A stretch of DNA of 6,534 nucleotides, taken from contig JAAEQP010001352.1 of assembly GCA_024231375.1 (NCBI GenBank), positions 1 to 6,534 of the forward strand. Direction: 5' to 3'. Within the stretch, counting starts at the first letter, position 1; every line of letters begins with the position of its first letter. The DNA comes from a bacterium. GTDB lineage: Bacteria; Hydrogenedentota; Hydrogenedentia; Hydrogenedentiales; SLHB01. Position numbers and translations under genes: made by a program. This document shows positions 1 to 6,534 of the stretch, piece after piece. The notes beneath the pieces were generated by a model, which was not told where the DNA came from, made no database searches, and saw only the letters and a program-made list of their open reading frames with translations.

Positions 1-1161
1 CAGAACTGGTCCATTTCGCGTTCGGCGATTGTGTCGTCCGACGGTCCCGGATTGACCCTGGGGAACGCGATGGGATGGATTGGTCACGGTTCGGCCACGA
101 CGGCCAGTCCGAACAAGCCGTGCTACGTCGAGAATGCGCTGGAATTCGTCGATGAACCGGGTGAATGGTATCTGGACCGTGAGACTGGCGTCCTGACGTA
201 TATGGCGGCGCCCGATGAGGACCCCAACAGCCGTGAGTTCGTGGCGCCCGTGGCCGAGCAGTTGATCCTGGTTCGGGGCACGGCCGATGCGCCCGTTCGC
301 AACCTTCGGTTTGAAAGGTTGGCGTTGGCGCACACGGCGTGGCCCTTACCCGCCTTCGACTACATGGGCATCCAAGCCGGGCATCACGGTACGACCATGA
401 AGGAGCCGTGGCATGTGCTGGCGTTGGCGCTGGAATTCCGGTACGCCCACGGGTGCGCGGTCGAGCGGTGCCGCATGACGGCCATGGGCGCGTCGGCCAT
501 CGGGTTCGGTGCGGGATGCCAGAACAACGCGGTCCGCGGGTGTGCGCTTCAGGACATCGGGGGCAACGGCATCATGGTGGGATGGCGCGGTCCGGGGTCG
601 AACCTCGAACCCGGCGTGGACCTTGCCGCGGACTGGGCCGACCGGACGGATGCGCCAGTCAACAACGCGGTCGAATCCAATCTGGTGCGGGAGTGTGGCG
701 CGGTCAACCATGGATGCGTGGGCATTTTCGACGCCTTCGCAGCAGGCACGCGCATCGCGCACAACGTGGTCACCGCCATGCCGTACACGGGCGTGTCCAT
801 TGGCTATCGATGGAACATGACGGAAACCAGCCAGCGCGATTGCATCTGCGAATACAACCACATCTACGACACCATGAAGATGCTGGCCGACGGCGGTTGC
901 ATTTACACGCTGGGATACCAGCCCGGCACGGTGTTGCGTGGGAACGTGCTTCACGACGCGCACCGGAGCAAATACGCCCACGGCGGCGCGCCCAACAACG
1001 GCATCTTCTTCGACCAAGGGACCAAGGCCCTCCACGTGGAAGGCAACGCCATCTACAACACGTCGGGCAAACCGGTCCGCTTCAACCAGACCAATGCCGG
1101 CGAGTTGACGTGGAAGAACAACACCTTCAGCGTGGGCCCGGATTACAGCGTGAATCCATAG
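1..1161 (+). CDS. Right-handed parallel beta-helix protein, probable glycan-active enzyme (5' end outside window)
   Basis: The reading frame is open from base 1 and ends at TAG 1159-1161, giving the C-terminal 386 residues; the GTG at 31 lies mid-protein and is not a start. Visible residues 55-67 read EWYLDRETGVLTY, a signature common just before the helical coils of secreted beta-helix carbohydrate-active proteins. From about residue 100 the chain shows Asn/Gly/Val-rich coils of the beta-helix type (N-x-V-x-x-C, IGGNGIMVG, IAHNVV, YNHIYD, LRGNVLHD, VEGNAIYN). Two motifs stand out: DGG at 297-299 followed by IYTLG, and GIFFDQG with Asp338. Both resemble conserved acidic positions in GH141-like beta-helix enzymes, which act on fucosylated or xylan-type glycans; that assignment is inference. 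The export signal would lie in the missing N-terminus. The gene converges on the M23 gene with 7 bp between stop codons. The fold is fairly sure, the substrate is not. A beta-helix polysaccharide lyase or a non-enzymatic surface protein are alternatives. Confidence 0.85.
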   Translation, partial: QNWSISRSAIVSSDGPGLTLGNAMGWIGHGSATTASPNKPCYVENALEFVDEPGEWYLDRETGVLTYMAAPDEDPNSREFVAPVAEQLILVRGTADAPVRNLRFERLALAHTAWPLPAFDYMGIQAGHHGTTMKEPWHVLALALEFRYAHGCAVERCRMTAMGASAIGFGAGCQNNAVRGCALQDIGGNGIMVGWRGPGSNLEPGVDLAADWADRTDAPVNNAVESNLVRECGAVNHGCVGIFDAFAAGTRIAHNVVTAMPYTGVSIGYRWNMTETSQRDCICEYNHIYDTMKMLADGGCIYTLGYQPGTVLRGNVLHDAHRSKYAHGGAPNNGIFFDQGTKALHVEGNAIYNTSGKPVRFNQTNAGELTWKNNTFSVGPDYSVNP

Positions 1162-1168
1162 GCAACCG

Positions 1169-1768
1169 TCAAGGCAGATAGGTTTTCGGGTCGACTCGTT
1201 TCCCGTCGCGACGCACTTCGTAGTGGAGGTGCGGGCCGGTGGCGCGTCCGCTCTTGCCGACCGTGCCGATGCGTTCACCGCGCAAGACGCGTTTCCCCTG
1301 CTTGGCGTCGATGCCGGACAAGTGGGCGTACATGGTGACGTAGCCGTTGCCGTGGTCGATGCGCACGATTCGGCCGAACGCGCTGTCCCGTCCCGCGAAG
1401 GCCACCCGTCCGTCCCCTGCCGCCAGGACCGGAGTGCCTTTGGGTGCGGCGATGTCTACACCACTGTGGAACCGGGTCTTTGACCGAAATCGTCTCGGGT
1501 CCTTGCGATTCCCGAACACAGACGTGATAGGGCGTGGACCGTCCGCGACTGGCCAAACGCCGGGCACGGCGTCGGCGGGGTCGCGTGGAGCAGCGGGCGG
1601 CGTGTGGGCGCACGAGGCTGTAAGCGCTGCAAGCGCAACGAGATACACGCCGAACGCAGCGCGACCTGGAAAATGCCAGGGACAGTCCCGTCTCGCTTCG
1701 CTCGCTTGGTACAGTCCCGGATTTTCCAACCGCCCGTTCCGAATCCTACCCCCCCGGCATCGTTTCAT
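1169..1768 (-). CDS. M23 family metallopeptidase, probable lipoprotein (LytM-like murein endopeptidase)
   Basis: The product is 199 residues and is likely a zinc endopeptidase that cuts peptidoglycan cross-bridges in the cell envelope. The catalytic domain spans about residues 78-199 and is complete: H101-x3-D105 (HSGVD), H149 (MYAHLS) and H180-L-H182 (GPHLHYE). By analogy with LytM, H101, D105 and H182 bind zinc and H149 and H180 assist catalysis. A hydrophobic segment at about 37-52 ends in LTASC; Cys53 would be the lipidated residue, although Thr at -3 is a less usual lipobox residue. The domain lacks a long coiled coil of the EnvC/NlpD type and has only a short Pro/Ala linker (residues 54-70). 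The ATG at 1768 is chosen because an AGGA lies 6 nt upstream and Lys/Arg residues follow it; an ATG at 1855 would overlap the lyase gene by 73 bp. Residues 14-34 are encoded by a hairpin repeat, so the exact N-terminus is less certain than the domain. It follows the lyase gene after 14 bp, suggesting one transcript. Confidence 0.9.
   Translation of the reverse strand: MKRCRGGRIRNGRLENPGLYQASEARRDCPWHFPGRAAFGVYLVALAALTASCAHTPPAAPRDPADAVPGVWPVADGPRPITSVFGNRKDPRRFRSKTRFHSGVDIAAPKGTPVLAAGDGRVAFAGRDSAFGRIVRIDHGNGYVTMYAHLSGIDAKQGKRVLRGERIGTVGKSGRATGPHLHYEVRRDGKRVDPKTYLP
1667..1728. repeat. REP-like 62-bp imperfect inverted repeat inside the M23 gene start
   Basis: On the plus strand the unit opens with TGGAAAATGCCAGGGACAGT and closes with ACAGTCCCGGATTTTCCA. 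The outer 8 bases (TGGAAAAT / ATTTTCCA) are perfectly complementary. They are followed, after single-base bulges, by CC/GG and GGGAC/GTCCC pairs. The left arm itself carries the palindrome GGGACAGTCCC, and the loop holds CTCGCTTCGCTCGC. This architecture resembles the REP/BIME-type palindromes mobilised by RAYT (Y1-type) transposases; no such transposase is in the window and no second copy was found here. The unit is read in frame and supplies residues 14-34 of the M23 protein, between a basic N-terminus and the hydrophobic segment. Confidence 0.7.
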
Positions 1769-1774
1769 GTCCAA

Positions 1775-1778
1775 TCCT
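1775..1778 (-). promoter_or_regulatory. Ribosome binding site of the M23 gene
   Basis: On the minus strand AGGA lies 6 nt before the ATG at 1768-1766, in the 14-bp gap after the stop codon of the lyase gene. It supports the 1768 start over the open frame that continues up to 1855. With so short a gap, translation re-initiation after the lyase stop is possible (inference). Confidence 0.5.
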
Positions 1779-1782
1779 GCGC

Positions 1783-4700
1783 CTAGTTCTCTTTGGTCCA
1801 ACTGAAGACCGCCGGAATCTCCATGCGGTCCCCTGGACCCACGTTCACGATCCATACATCCTCGCCGGACGTGAATGGGTTCCCTTCAGGCAGCGATTCG
1901 ACGAGTGCAAGGGCACTGTCCTCGCCCTTGGGTCTCGACACGGTACGCATGGGGAAGAACCCGGCGAGGGATCCGTCCGCGATGTACGACCCGTCGTATT
2001 CGGACGCAAACTCCATGTGCGTGTTGGTACGCAAGGCTTGTGCTTCGACTTCCGTGACGCGAACGCGTCCGGTCAGAATGTCGTCGCGCGTTGTGAGGGT
2101 CAGAATGTCGTTCTCAAACTCAGCGTTCATGACCGGGTGGGCCGTGCGCCGCAGGCCGTTCTCGAAATGGGCAACCGTCTGTGCCGCGGGCAACGTCTCG
2201 GGTTTCGCATCCAGTCGCACCTGCACCTGGCACGCCTTGGCGTCGACGGCAACCACTTCACCTCGCAGCGGCGCGTCGGCCGTGAACACGCGGTCGCCAA
2301 CAGACAACTGCGCTCCGTTCGCGAAGAATGCGCGAAGGGGCTCGCCGCCCGCGTCGAGGGTGACGACGGCCGTCGCCGCGTTCGTACGTATGCCCAGCGA
2401 GTCCCAGGCCACATCGGACCCGGCGGGATTCCAGACCACCACATCCGTGAGGCCGCCGGATCGCGTGACCACGACCGCCGTGGACGACCCTTGATCGATG
2501 CGGCTAACCGACTCGATGCGAGGCGCGCCTGCGAAGGGTTCCAGGACGCTTGCGAACCGGCTGCTGAGACCCGCGTTGCCGGTCCGACGCGCGATGGCAA
2601 AGCGGACAAGTTCTTTGTGCTTGACGGGCGACACCTGGGCGTCGGCCAGGATGGTCTCCGTATCGTTGGGTGGAAGCATGCGGATGCGCAGTTTGGCTTC
2701 AGGGGCCTTCTCGTGCGCCCACTCCGCGAACCAGTCACCTTCTTGAAGCCGTTGCACGTTGCACAGATGCTGGAACCCCGACCCGGTGTAGCCGTAGTAA
2801 GTACCCTTGTACCCTTCCTTCCCGCGGGTCGCATCGTCATAGATCTCCGCCACCGCGACATCGTCGCCCGCGAGGGTGCCCTTCTCCTGTTTCGCCCACG
2901 TGCCGCCGTGAATCTCGCACGTTCCCGTGGGACCGTGGAGGCTGTAGTCGTGTTGCCCGCCGCCGTCCACCTGGAACAGGTCGACGAAATAGGAACGTTC
3001 GCTGTCGACGTCGATCATCACGAGATGGCGGCGGTAGGTATCGCACTGCGGGTAGGTGTCCGCCGCGTCCACGTCGGTCACACGCGCAAACCCACCGTCG
3101 GCAAACAGCCGGACCACGCCGGAACGATTCGTGAGTTGACGGGTAGCGTCGACGGTCACCGTGTTGTGGGCAATGGTGTTCTTGGACCACGTGTAGATGC
3201 CGGGCACGTAGCCGTTCATGAAGTCCGGGTATCCGAGGTCGGGCATCATGGGAAGACGGTTCGCGTAGAGCGCGAAATGGAGCCGGTCGAAATGGCCGTG
3301 GCCTCCCCTAAACCCGTAGTACATGGACATGGACACGGTGTCGGCAGGGTTGTTCAGAATGGCCATGCCATACCCGTCGAGCAGACGCGTTTGACGAGGT
3401 TCGGGACGCGTGTCGTCGCCCTCGATAGGCGGCAATAACAAGCTGGCGTGGGTCTTGAACCCCGATGCGTCTGTGGCGCCCGCCGCGTTCAGATGGGCAA
3501 GGTAGCGGGACTCGCCAAAGGCACGGTATGCGGCCTGCAGATTGCCCGGCCTCCGCACCATGCCGCCGTATACACTGCCGCTGTCTCCCAGGGCCGGCGT
3601 GAACTGACCGGCGTTGATGATATCCAGTACGCCGTCATACAGACGTCGGGTCCGCGGTATGGCGTATGCGTCGTAGGCCGTGCCTCTGAGCGTTTCCGCC
3701 ACACTGGTCAGGGTGCGGACCCAGAGGTTGTTGTAGCCGGGCGCGGTTTCGTAGGGCACGCCGTCCCGATGCACCAGATTGTAGAGGGCATAGTTCAGGC
3801 CCAGCTCGCTGAGTACGCCGCCGGTCTTCGCGAACAACAGGTCAAGCCACGCTTCGGTATCGCCGTGCTGCCGGACGAGGGTCGCGTATACCAGCGCCCG
3901 CTGGTGCATGCCGAAATTGCCGCGAACGTGTTTGGAGAAGACGCCATCGATCCCTTCCTCGAGCAGGTTCGCCTCGATGTGGGCGCGGGTCTGCTCGCCA
4001 TTCCGGCCGGTCAATGTGTGCAGTGCGGCGTCCCCCTCCAGGGTGTCCCAGACGGCGTCGTAGGCAAGCGCCATGGTTGACAAATTGCTCGTGGCCCAGA
4101 TGAGATTGACGAACTTGCCGTTGTAGCGTCCACCCGCTTCCTCGAGGAGTTGTCCGTATCGCGATTGCACGTGGTAGTCGGTGTGGGGGTAGACCTCAGC
4201 GGCCCGGTCGAGCAACACGGCGGCCTTGTGTGCGTACCGCGCGTCGCCGGTGAACACATACGCCAGAGAAAGGCTGCGAATGGCGGGAATGACGTGGGTG
4301 TGCAGTATCCAATGGTTGGCGTATCCGATGAACCAGTAGCGCTCGTCGTTGGGACCAACCCAACCCCAGCCGTCGTCCGCGTAGTCGCCTTTCAGGCAAG
4401 CTTCGTCCTCACGCTCGCTGGCGTAATAGCCCGCATAGTCGTTGTCGGGGAAGACCCCGTTGCAGATGGGACACTTCACCTTGAACAGGAGTTTGGGATC
4501 GATAATCCACGGGTAGGTGCCAGCTTCCTCGTAGATGGCTTTCCCGCACGTCGGACACCCGGCAGTTCCCACATTGAACGCGCGCGGCACGGTGGCGTCG
4601 GGGATGATGGCCCGCAAGTCCTCGTCGGCCCACGCAAGCCACGCATCGGCCGCTTTGATAGCGGACGCGGCCAGGTTCTTCGCCGATTCGTAGTGCGCGA

Positions 4701-4851
4701 TGTTGTCCCGCGCCGTGGCGATGGCTTCGTCCGTGTAGATGGTGCGTGCTGTCTTGAGCGGAAACTGCGGTGTGCGAACCGAGCCGGTCTGTTCGTGGGC
4801 GGCGGCTGACAGGCCGAATCCCATTGCAAGAACGAAGATGACGAGTTTCAT
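1783..4851 (-). CDS. Secreted heparinase II/III-family polysaccharide lyase with Cys4 knuckle
   Basis: The product is 1022 residues. Residues 1-18 form a signal peptide (MKLVIFVLAMGFGLSAAA, cleavage likely before His19), so it acts outside the cytoplasm. An alpha/alpha-toroid domain spans about 40-460, a heparinase II/III-like beta-sandwich about 490-720, and a further beta-rich C-terminal part 720-1022. Two CPxC pairs, C99/C102 and C127/C130, look like a zinc knuckle inside the helical domain. Motifs matching the family's active site are GNFGMHQ (His316), GYNNLW (Tyr373), GGHGHFD (His518, His520), the DLGYPDF Asp538 and AHNTVTVD (His562). In Pedobacter heparinase II the corresponding His and Tyr residues carry out beta-elimination of uronic-acid glycans, and a His/Asp/His set binds zinc; this residue mapping is my inference from motif order. 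The substrate cannot be read from the sequence. Start: ATG 4851 begins a clean signal peptide and has GGAG 11 nt upstream, whereas the open frame up to ATG 4932 would add 27 residues lacking signal character. It leads a probable two-gene unit with the M23 gene. Confidence 0.9.
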   Translation of the reverse strand: MKLVIFVLAMGFGLSAAAHEQTGSVRTPQFPLKTARTIYTDEAIATARDNIAHYESAKNLAASAIKAADAWLAWADEDLRAIIPDATVPRAFNVGTAGCPTCGKAIYEEAGTYPWIIDPKLLFKVKCPICNGVFPDNDYAGYYASEREDEACLKGDYADDGWGWVGPNDERYWFIGYANHWILHTHVIPAIRSLSLAYVFTGDARYAHKAAVLLDRAAEVYPHTDYHVQSRYGQLLEEAGGRYNGKFVNLIWATSNLSTMALAYDAVWDTLEGDAALHTLTGRNGEQTRAHIEANLLEEGIDGVFSKHVRGNFGMHQRALVYATLVRQHGDTEAWLDLLFAKTGGVLSELGLNYALYNLVHRDGVPYETAPGYNNLWVRTLTSVAETLRGTAYDAYAIPRTRRLYDGVLDIINAGQFTPALGDSGSVYGGMVRRPGNLQAAYRAFGESRYLAHLNAAGATDASGFKTHASLLLPPIEGDDTRPEPRQTRLLDGYGMAILNNPADTVSMSMYYGFRGGHGHFDRLHFALYANRLPMMPDLGYPDFMNGYVPGIYTWSKNTIAHNTVTVDATRQLTNRSGVVRLFADGGFARVTDVDAADTYPQCDTYRRHLVMIDVDSERSYFVDLFQVDGGGQHDYSLHGPTGTCEIHGGTWAKQEKGTLAGDDVAVAEIYDDATRGKEGYKGTYYGYTGSGFQHLCNVQRLQEGDWFAEWAHEKAPEAKLRIRMLPPNDTETILADAQVSPVKHKELVRFAIARRTGNAGLSSRFASVLEPFAGAPRIESVSRIDQGSSTAVVVTRSGGLTDVVVWNPAGSDVAWDSLGIRTNAATAVVTLDAGGEPLRAFFANGAQLSVGDRVFTADAPLRGEVVAVDAKACQVQVRLDAKPETLPAAQTVAHFENGLRRTAHPVMNAEFENDILTLTTRDDILTGRVRVTEVEAQALRTNTHMEFASEYDGSYIADGSLAGFFPMRTVSRPKGEDSALALVESLPEGNPFTSGEDVWIVNVGPGDRMEIPAVFSWTKEN

Positions 4852-4862
4852 GGTGTGCTGTG

Positions 4863-4866
4863 CTCC
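4863..4866 (-). promoter_or_regulatory. Ribosome binding site of the lyase gene
   Basis: GGAG on the minus strand lies 11 nt before the ATG at 4851-4849. The spacing is slightly long, but together with the signal peptide that begins at this ATG it decides the start against the in-frame ATG at 4932. Confidence 0.45.
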
Positions 4867-4971
4867 AGTTGGGTCGACGCTCGTCGGAGGCCGACGTGCC
4901 CCCGTGCCACAAGTCAATATACCACTGAACACTTATCGCGGCGTAGTCGCAACCAACGCACGGCAGATCGC

Positions 4972-5068
4972 CCCACCCCGTCATTCTGAGCAACGCGAAG
5001 AATCTCGCACTCCAGGACAGTCGCTGAGTGAACGAGATCCTTCGCGTTGCTCAGGATGACGGAGTGGG
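4972..5068. repeat. 97-bp near-perfect inverted repeat (dispersed-repeat type)
   Basis: The left arm 4972-5007 and right arm 5033-5068 are each 36 nt and match at 33 of 36 positions when one is reverse-complemented. The core reads GTCATTCTGAGCAACGCGAA on the left, and the reverse complement of the right reads GTCATCCTGAGCAACGCGAA. Five further pairs (CACTC 5008-5012 with GAGTG 5026-5030) extend the stem inward past a 2-nt bulge, leaving a 13-nt loop. The core is of the 'GTCATCCTGAGC..GAAGGATCT' type, which I recognise as a dispersed intergenic repeat in many bacteria. As RNA it would fold into one long hairpin, on either strand, between htpG and the lyase gene. Confidence 0.85.
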
Positions 5069-5100
5069 CATGCCCCCTGTACCACGCACATACCCTCCAC

Positions 5101-5128
5101 GTCATCCCGAGCGAAGTCGAGGGATCTC
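5101..5128. repeat. Half-unit of the same repeat family, variant form
   Basis: The 28 bases begin GTCATCCCGAGCGAAGTCGA and end GGGATCTC. They share GTCATCC, GAGC and GGATCTC with the arms of the 97-bp inverted repeat 32 bp to the left, but carry GAAGTCGA in place of AACGCGAA. I find no complementary partner arm between 5129 and 5288, so this looks like a single arm, or the remnant of a hairpin that lost its other half. It lies in the same direction as the left arm of the neighbouring unit. Confidence 0.7.
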
Positions 5129-5288
5129 TTGACCCAGCAACTATTCTGGAGCGCGGGGTGCCATCGCTTCCGCCACGCAAACTTCCTGCTAAGAAAACAG
5201 GACCCCTACGGGCAGTAGTACGGAACGGCCTAATCCGATCCGGCTTCCGCGTAGTCCATGCATTCCGTGGTCGAAGAATGGTACGTCC

Positions 5289-6534
5289 CTACAACGCTTT
5301 CAGCATCAGGCTGGCGACCAGCTTGGCGAAGCGGTCGGGGTTCGGCGGCTGTCCGCCTTCGGCCAACACGGCCTGCCCGAAGAGCAGGTGGGCGTAGTCG
5401 TCGAGGCGCGCGTCCTCGCGGTTGCCGTCGTACACGGCCTGCAAGCTCTCCAGAATCGGGTGGTCCGGGTTAATCTCCAGGATGCGTTTGGAATGGGGCA
5501 CGTCCTGGTTCGCGGCCTTGAGCATGGCCTCCAGTTGGGGACTCATGTCTTGCTGGTCCACCACGAGGCAGGCCGCGGATGTCGTCAACCGCGACGACAA
5601 CCGGACTTCTTTCACGTCGTCTTCGAGTTTCTGTTTCAGGTATTCGAGAAGGGATGCGTGGGTTTCCTGTTTCTCCTTGCGGCCTTCCTCGGCTTGCTTC
5701 CGCTCCTCTTCGGACCCCAGTTCCACCGCGCCTTTGCCGACGGACTGAAGGGACTTGCCCTGGTATTCGGAGACGTAGGAGGTCCACACCTCGTCCACCC
5801 GGTCCGTGAGGATGAGGACTTCGTATCCCTTCTCCTTGAACCGTTCGAGATGCGGCGAGTTCTCGACGAGGGCGCGGGTCTCGCCGGTCATGAAGTAGAT
5901 GGCGTCTTGCCCTTCGGGCATGCGATCCACGTACTCACTTAGCGATACCGGCGTCGACGGGTCGTGGGTCGACTCGAACCGCAGGAGCTCGAGCAAGGCG
6001 TCCTTGTTGTCCTCATCCTGATAGACGCCTTCCTTCAACACCTCGCCGAAGGCGTCCCAGAACGTGGTGTATGCGTCCGGTTCATCGTCGCGCATCTGCT
6101 TGAGCGCGTCCAGCACCTTGTTGACGAGCCCCTTGTGCATGCGCTGGATCTGGCGGTTCTGCTGGAGGATTTCGCGCGAAATGTTCAGCGACAGATCTTC
6201 GCTATCCACGACCCCGCGTACAAACCGCAGGTACTCGGGCAACAGTTCCTTGCAGTCGTCCATGATGAACACGCGCTTCACGTAGAGTTGGACGCCCTTG
6301 TGCGCCTCGCGGGTGAACAGGTCGTAGGGGCGATGGGACGGGATGAACAGGAGCAACTGGTACTCCAGGGTCCCTTCCATCTTGGCGCGGATGGTGTGGA
6401 GCGGCTCGTTCCAGTCGTGGGAGATGTGCTTGTAGAACTCCTTGTACTCATCGTCCGACACGTCGTCTTTGGAGCGAAGCCAGATGGCTTTCATGGAGTT
6501 CAGGGTTTCGGTGGTCGTGACGGTCTTCTCTTCG
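5289..6534 (-). CDS. htpG: Chaperone protein HtpG (Hsp90 family), middle and C-terminal domains (5' end outside window)
   Basis: ATP-dependent cytosolic chaperone that acts as a homodimer on client proteins. The last 414 residues are visible; E. coli HtpG has 624, so about one third, the N-terminal GHKL ATPase domain, lies beyond the right edge. The frame continues unbroken upstream of the internal Met at 6494 (visible residues 1-13, [13 protein letters not shown]), so that Met is not the start. Recognisable stretches are [54 protein letters not shown] and NISREILQQ; the Arg in ISREILQ, about visible residue 120, corresponds to the middle-domain Arg that contacts the ATP gamma-phosphate in Hsp90. 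[20 protein letters not shown] and the LILTDRVDE region follow, then a charged Glu/Lys-rich linker, then the C-terminal dimerisation domain ending SLMLKAL. No frameshift is seen. The stop is TAG at 5291-5289. No clear Rho-independent terminator follows. Confidence 0.97.
   Translation of the reverse strand, partial: EEKTVTTTETLNSMKAIWLRSKDDVSDDEYKEFYKHISHDWNEPLHTIRAKMEGTLEYQLLLFIPSHRPYDLFTREAHKGVQLYVKRVFIMDDCKELLPEYLRFVRGVVDSEDLSLNISREILQQNRQIQRMHKGLVNKVLDALKQMRDDEPDAYTTFWDAFGEVLKEGVYQDEDNKDALLELLRFESTHDPSTPVSLSEYVDRMPEGQDAIYFMTGETRALVENSPHLERFKEKGYEVLILTDRVDEVWTSYVSEYQGKSLQSVGKGAVELGSEEERKQAEEGRKEKQETHASLLEYLKQKLEDDVKEVRLSSRLTTSAACLVVDQQDMSPQLEAMLKAANQDVPHSKRILEINPDHPILESLQAVYDGNREDARLDDYAHLLFGQAVLAEGGQPPNPDRFAKLVASLMLKAL

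Larger units (their letters stand above)
4852..5288. other. Intergenic region between htpG and the lyase gene
   Basis: These 437 bp hold no credible gene. The right part is downstream of htpG; the left part is the leader of the lyase gene. Upstream of the lyase start the only AT-rich patch is about 4914-4938; on the minus strand it contains TATATTGACT, but no well-spaced -35/-10 pair could be assigned. The middle holds a 97-bp inverted repeat and a related half-unit. At 5221-5249 CGGAACGG can pair with CCGGCTTCCG across an 11-nt loop with a 2-nt bulge; it has no T-run on either strand, so I do not call it a terminator. Short open frames here translate repeat sequence and are not genes. Confidence 0.7.

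Noticed and set aside
339..1278. Open frames of 280 residues (plus, 339-1181) and 310 residues (minus, 346-1278) overlapping the beta-helix gene
   Set aside because: Both are composition-driven shadows (Arg/His-rich or Val/Ala/His-rich) with no domain, while the beta-helix frame shows coherent repeats and family motifs.
2017..3438. 473-residue open frame on the plus strand, antisense to the lyase gene
   Set aside because: It is Arg/His/Val/Gly-rich without recognisable motifs, and the opposite strand encodes a clear family protein across the whole stretch. Long antisense frames are expected in GC-rich codon usage.
4852..4932. Upstream ATG at 4932 as the start of the lyase gene
   Set aside because: The extra 27 residues have no signal-peptide character and would bury the clean signal peptide that starts at 4851.
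4914..4938. Sigma-70-type promoter for the lyase gene
   Set aside because: TTGACT and TATATT occur on the minus strand but overlap each other and neither has a partner at 16-18 nt spacing.
4739..5180. Small frames over the spacer (plus 4739-5059; minus 4914-5180)
   Set aside because: Their translations contain strings such as HSEQREESR, RDPSTSLGMT and ILSNAKDL, the usual spurious peptides produced by GTCATCC..GGATCT-type repeats.
5221..5249. Hairpin as Rho-independent terminator of htpG
   Set aside because: The 8-bp stem is bulged, the loop is 11 nt and there is no T-run on either strand.
5388..5942. 184-residue plus-strand frame antisense to htpG
   Set aside because: Its Val/Leu/Phe-rich translation has no motif and mirrors the conserved HtpG coding sequence.
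1..6534. A new defence, mobile or phage-type system
   Set aside because: No nuclease, helicase, transposase, recombinase, toxin or phage gene is seen, and no direct-repeat array. The genes are a chaperone, two likely glycan-active proteins and a cell-wall peptidase.

Overview
The window is GC-rich bacterial DNA with three genes on the minus strand (htpG, a large heparinase-like lyase and an M23 peptidase) and one gene on the plus strand at the left edge, a right-handed beta-helix protein. The outer two genes are cut by the window edges. A secreted heparinase II/III-type protein with an extra Cys4 knuckle, next to a beta-helix protein with the 'EWYLDRETG' signature, is typical of polysaccharide-degrading bacteria of the PVC group (Planctomycetota, Verrucomicrobiota, Lentisphaerota) or of Hydrogenedentota/Sumerlaeota-like lineages. 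That placement is inferred from gene style only; no marker in the window fixes the phylum.

Layout, left to right. 1-1161 (+) is the C-terminal part of a beta-helix protein, probably a carbohydrate-active enzyme. Seven bases later, 1169-1768 (-) encodes a probable M23 lipoprotein with all the zinc and catalytic residues of a LytM-type endopeptidase. Its signal-peptide region contains a 62-bp REP-like hairpin read in frame. Fourteen bases upstream of it on the minus strand lies 1783-4851 (-), a 1022-residue secreted heparinase II/III-family polysaccharide lyase. 4852-5288 is a 437-bp intergenic region that holds the leader of the lyase gene and two repeat units of one family: a near-perfect 97-bp inverted repeat and a lone half-unit. 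5289-6534 (-) is the C-terminal two thirds of the Hsp90-family chaperone HtpG.

The lyase and the M23 gene are close enough to be co-transcribed, with the lyase first. The beta-helix gene converges on them and belongs to another transcript, but its product could act on the same kind of exported or environmental glycan. HtpG is a housekeeping chaperone, separated from the lyase gene by the repeat-bearing spacer, and is probably not functionally linked. I see no tRNA, rRNA, CRISPR array, transposase or phage gene, and no convincing new multi-gene system. The most unusual feature is the repeat embedded in the start of the M23 gene.
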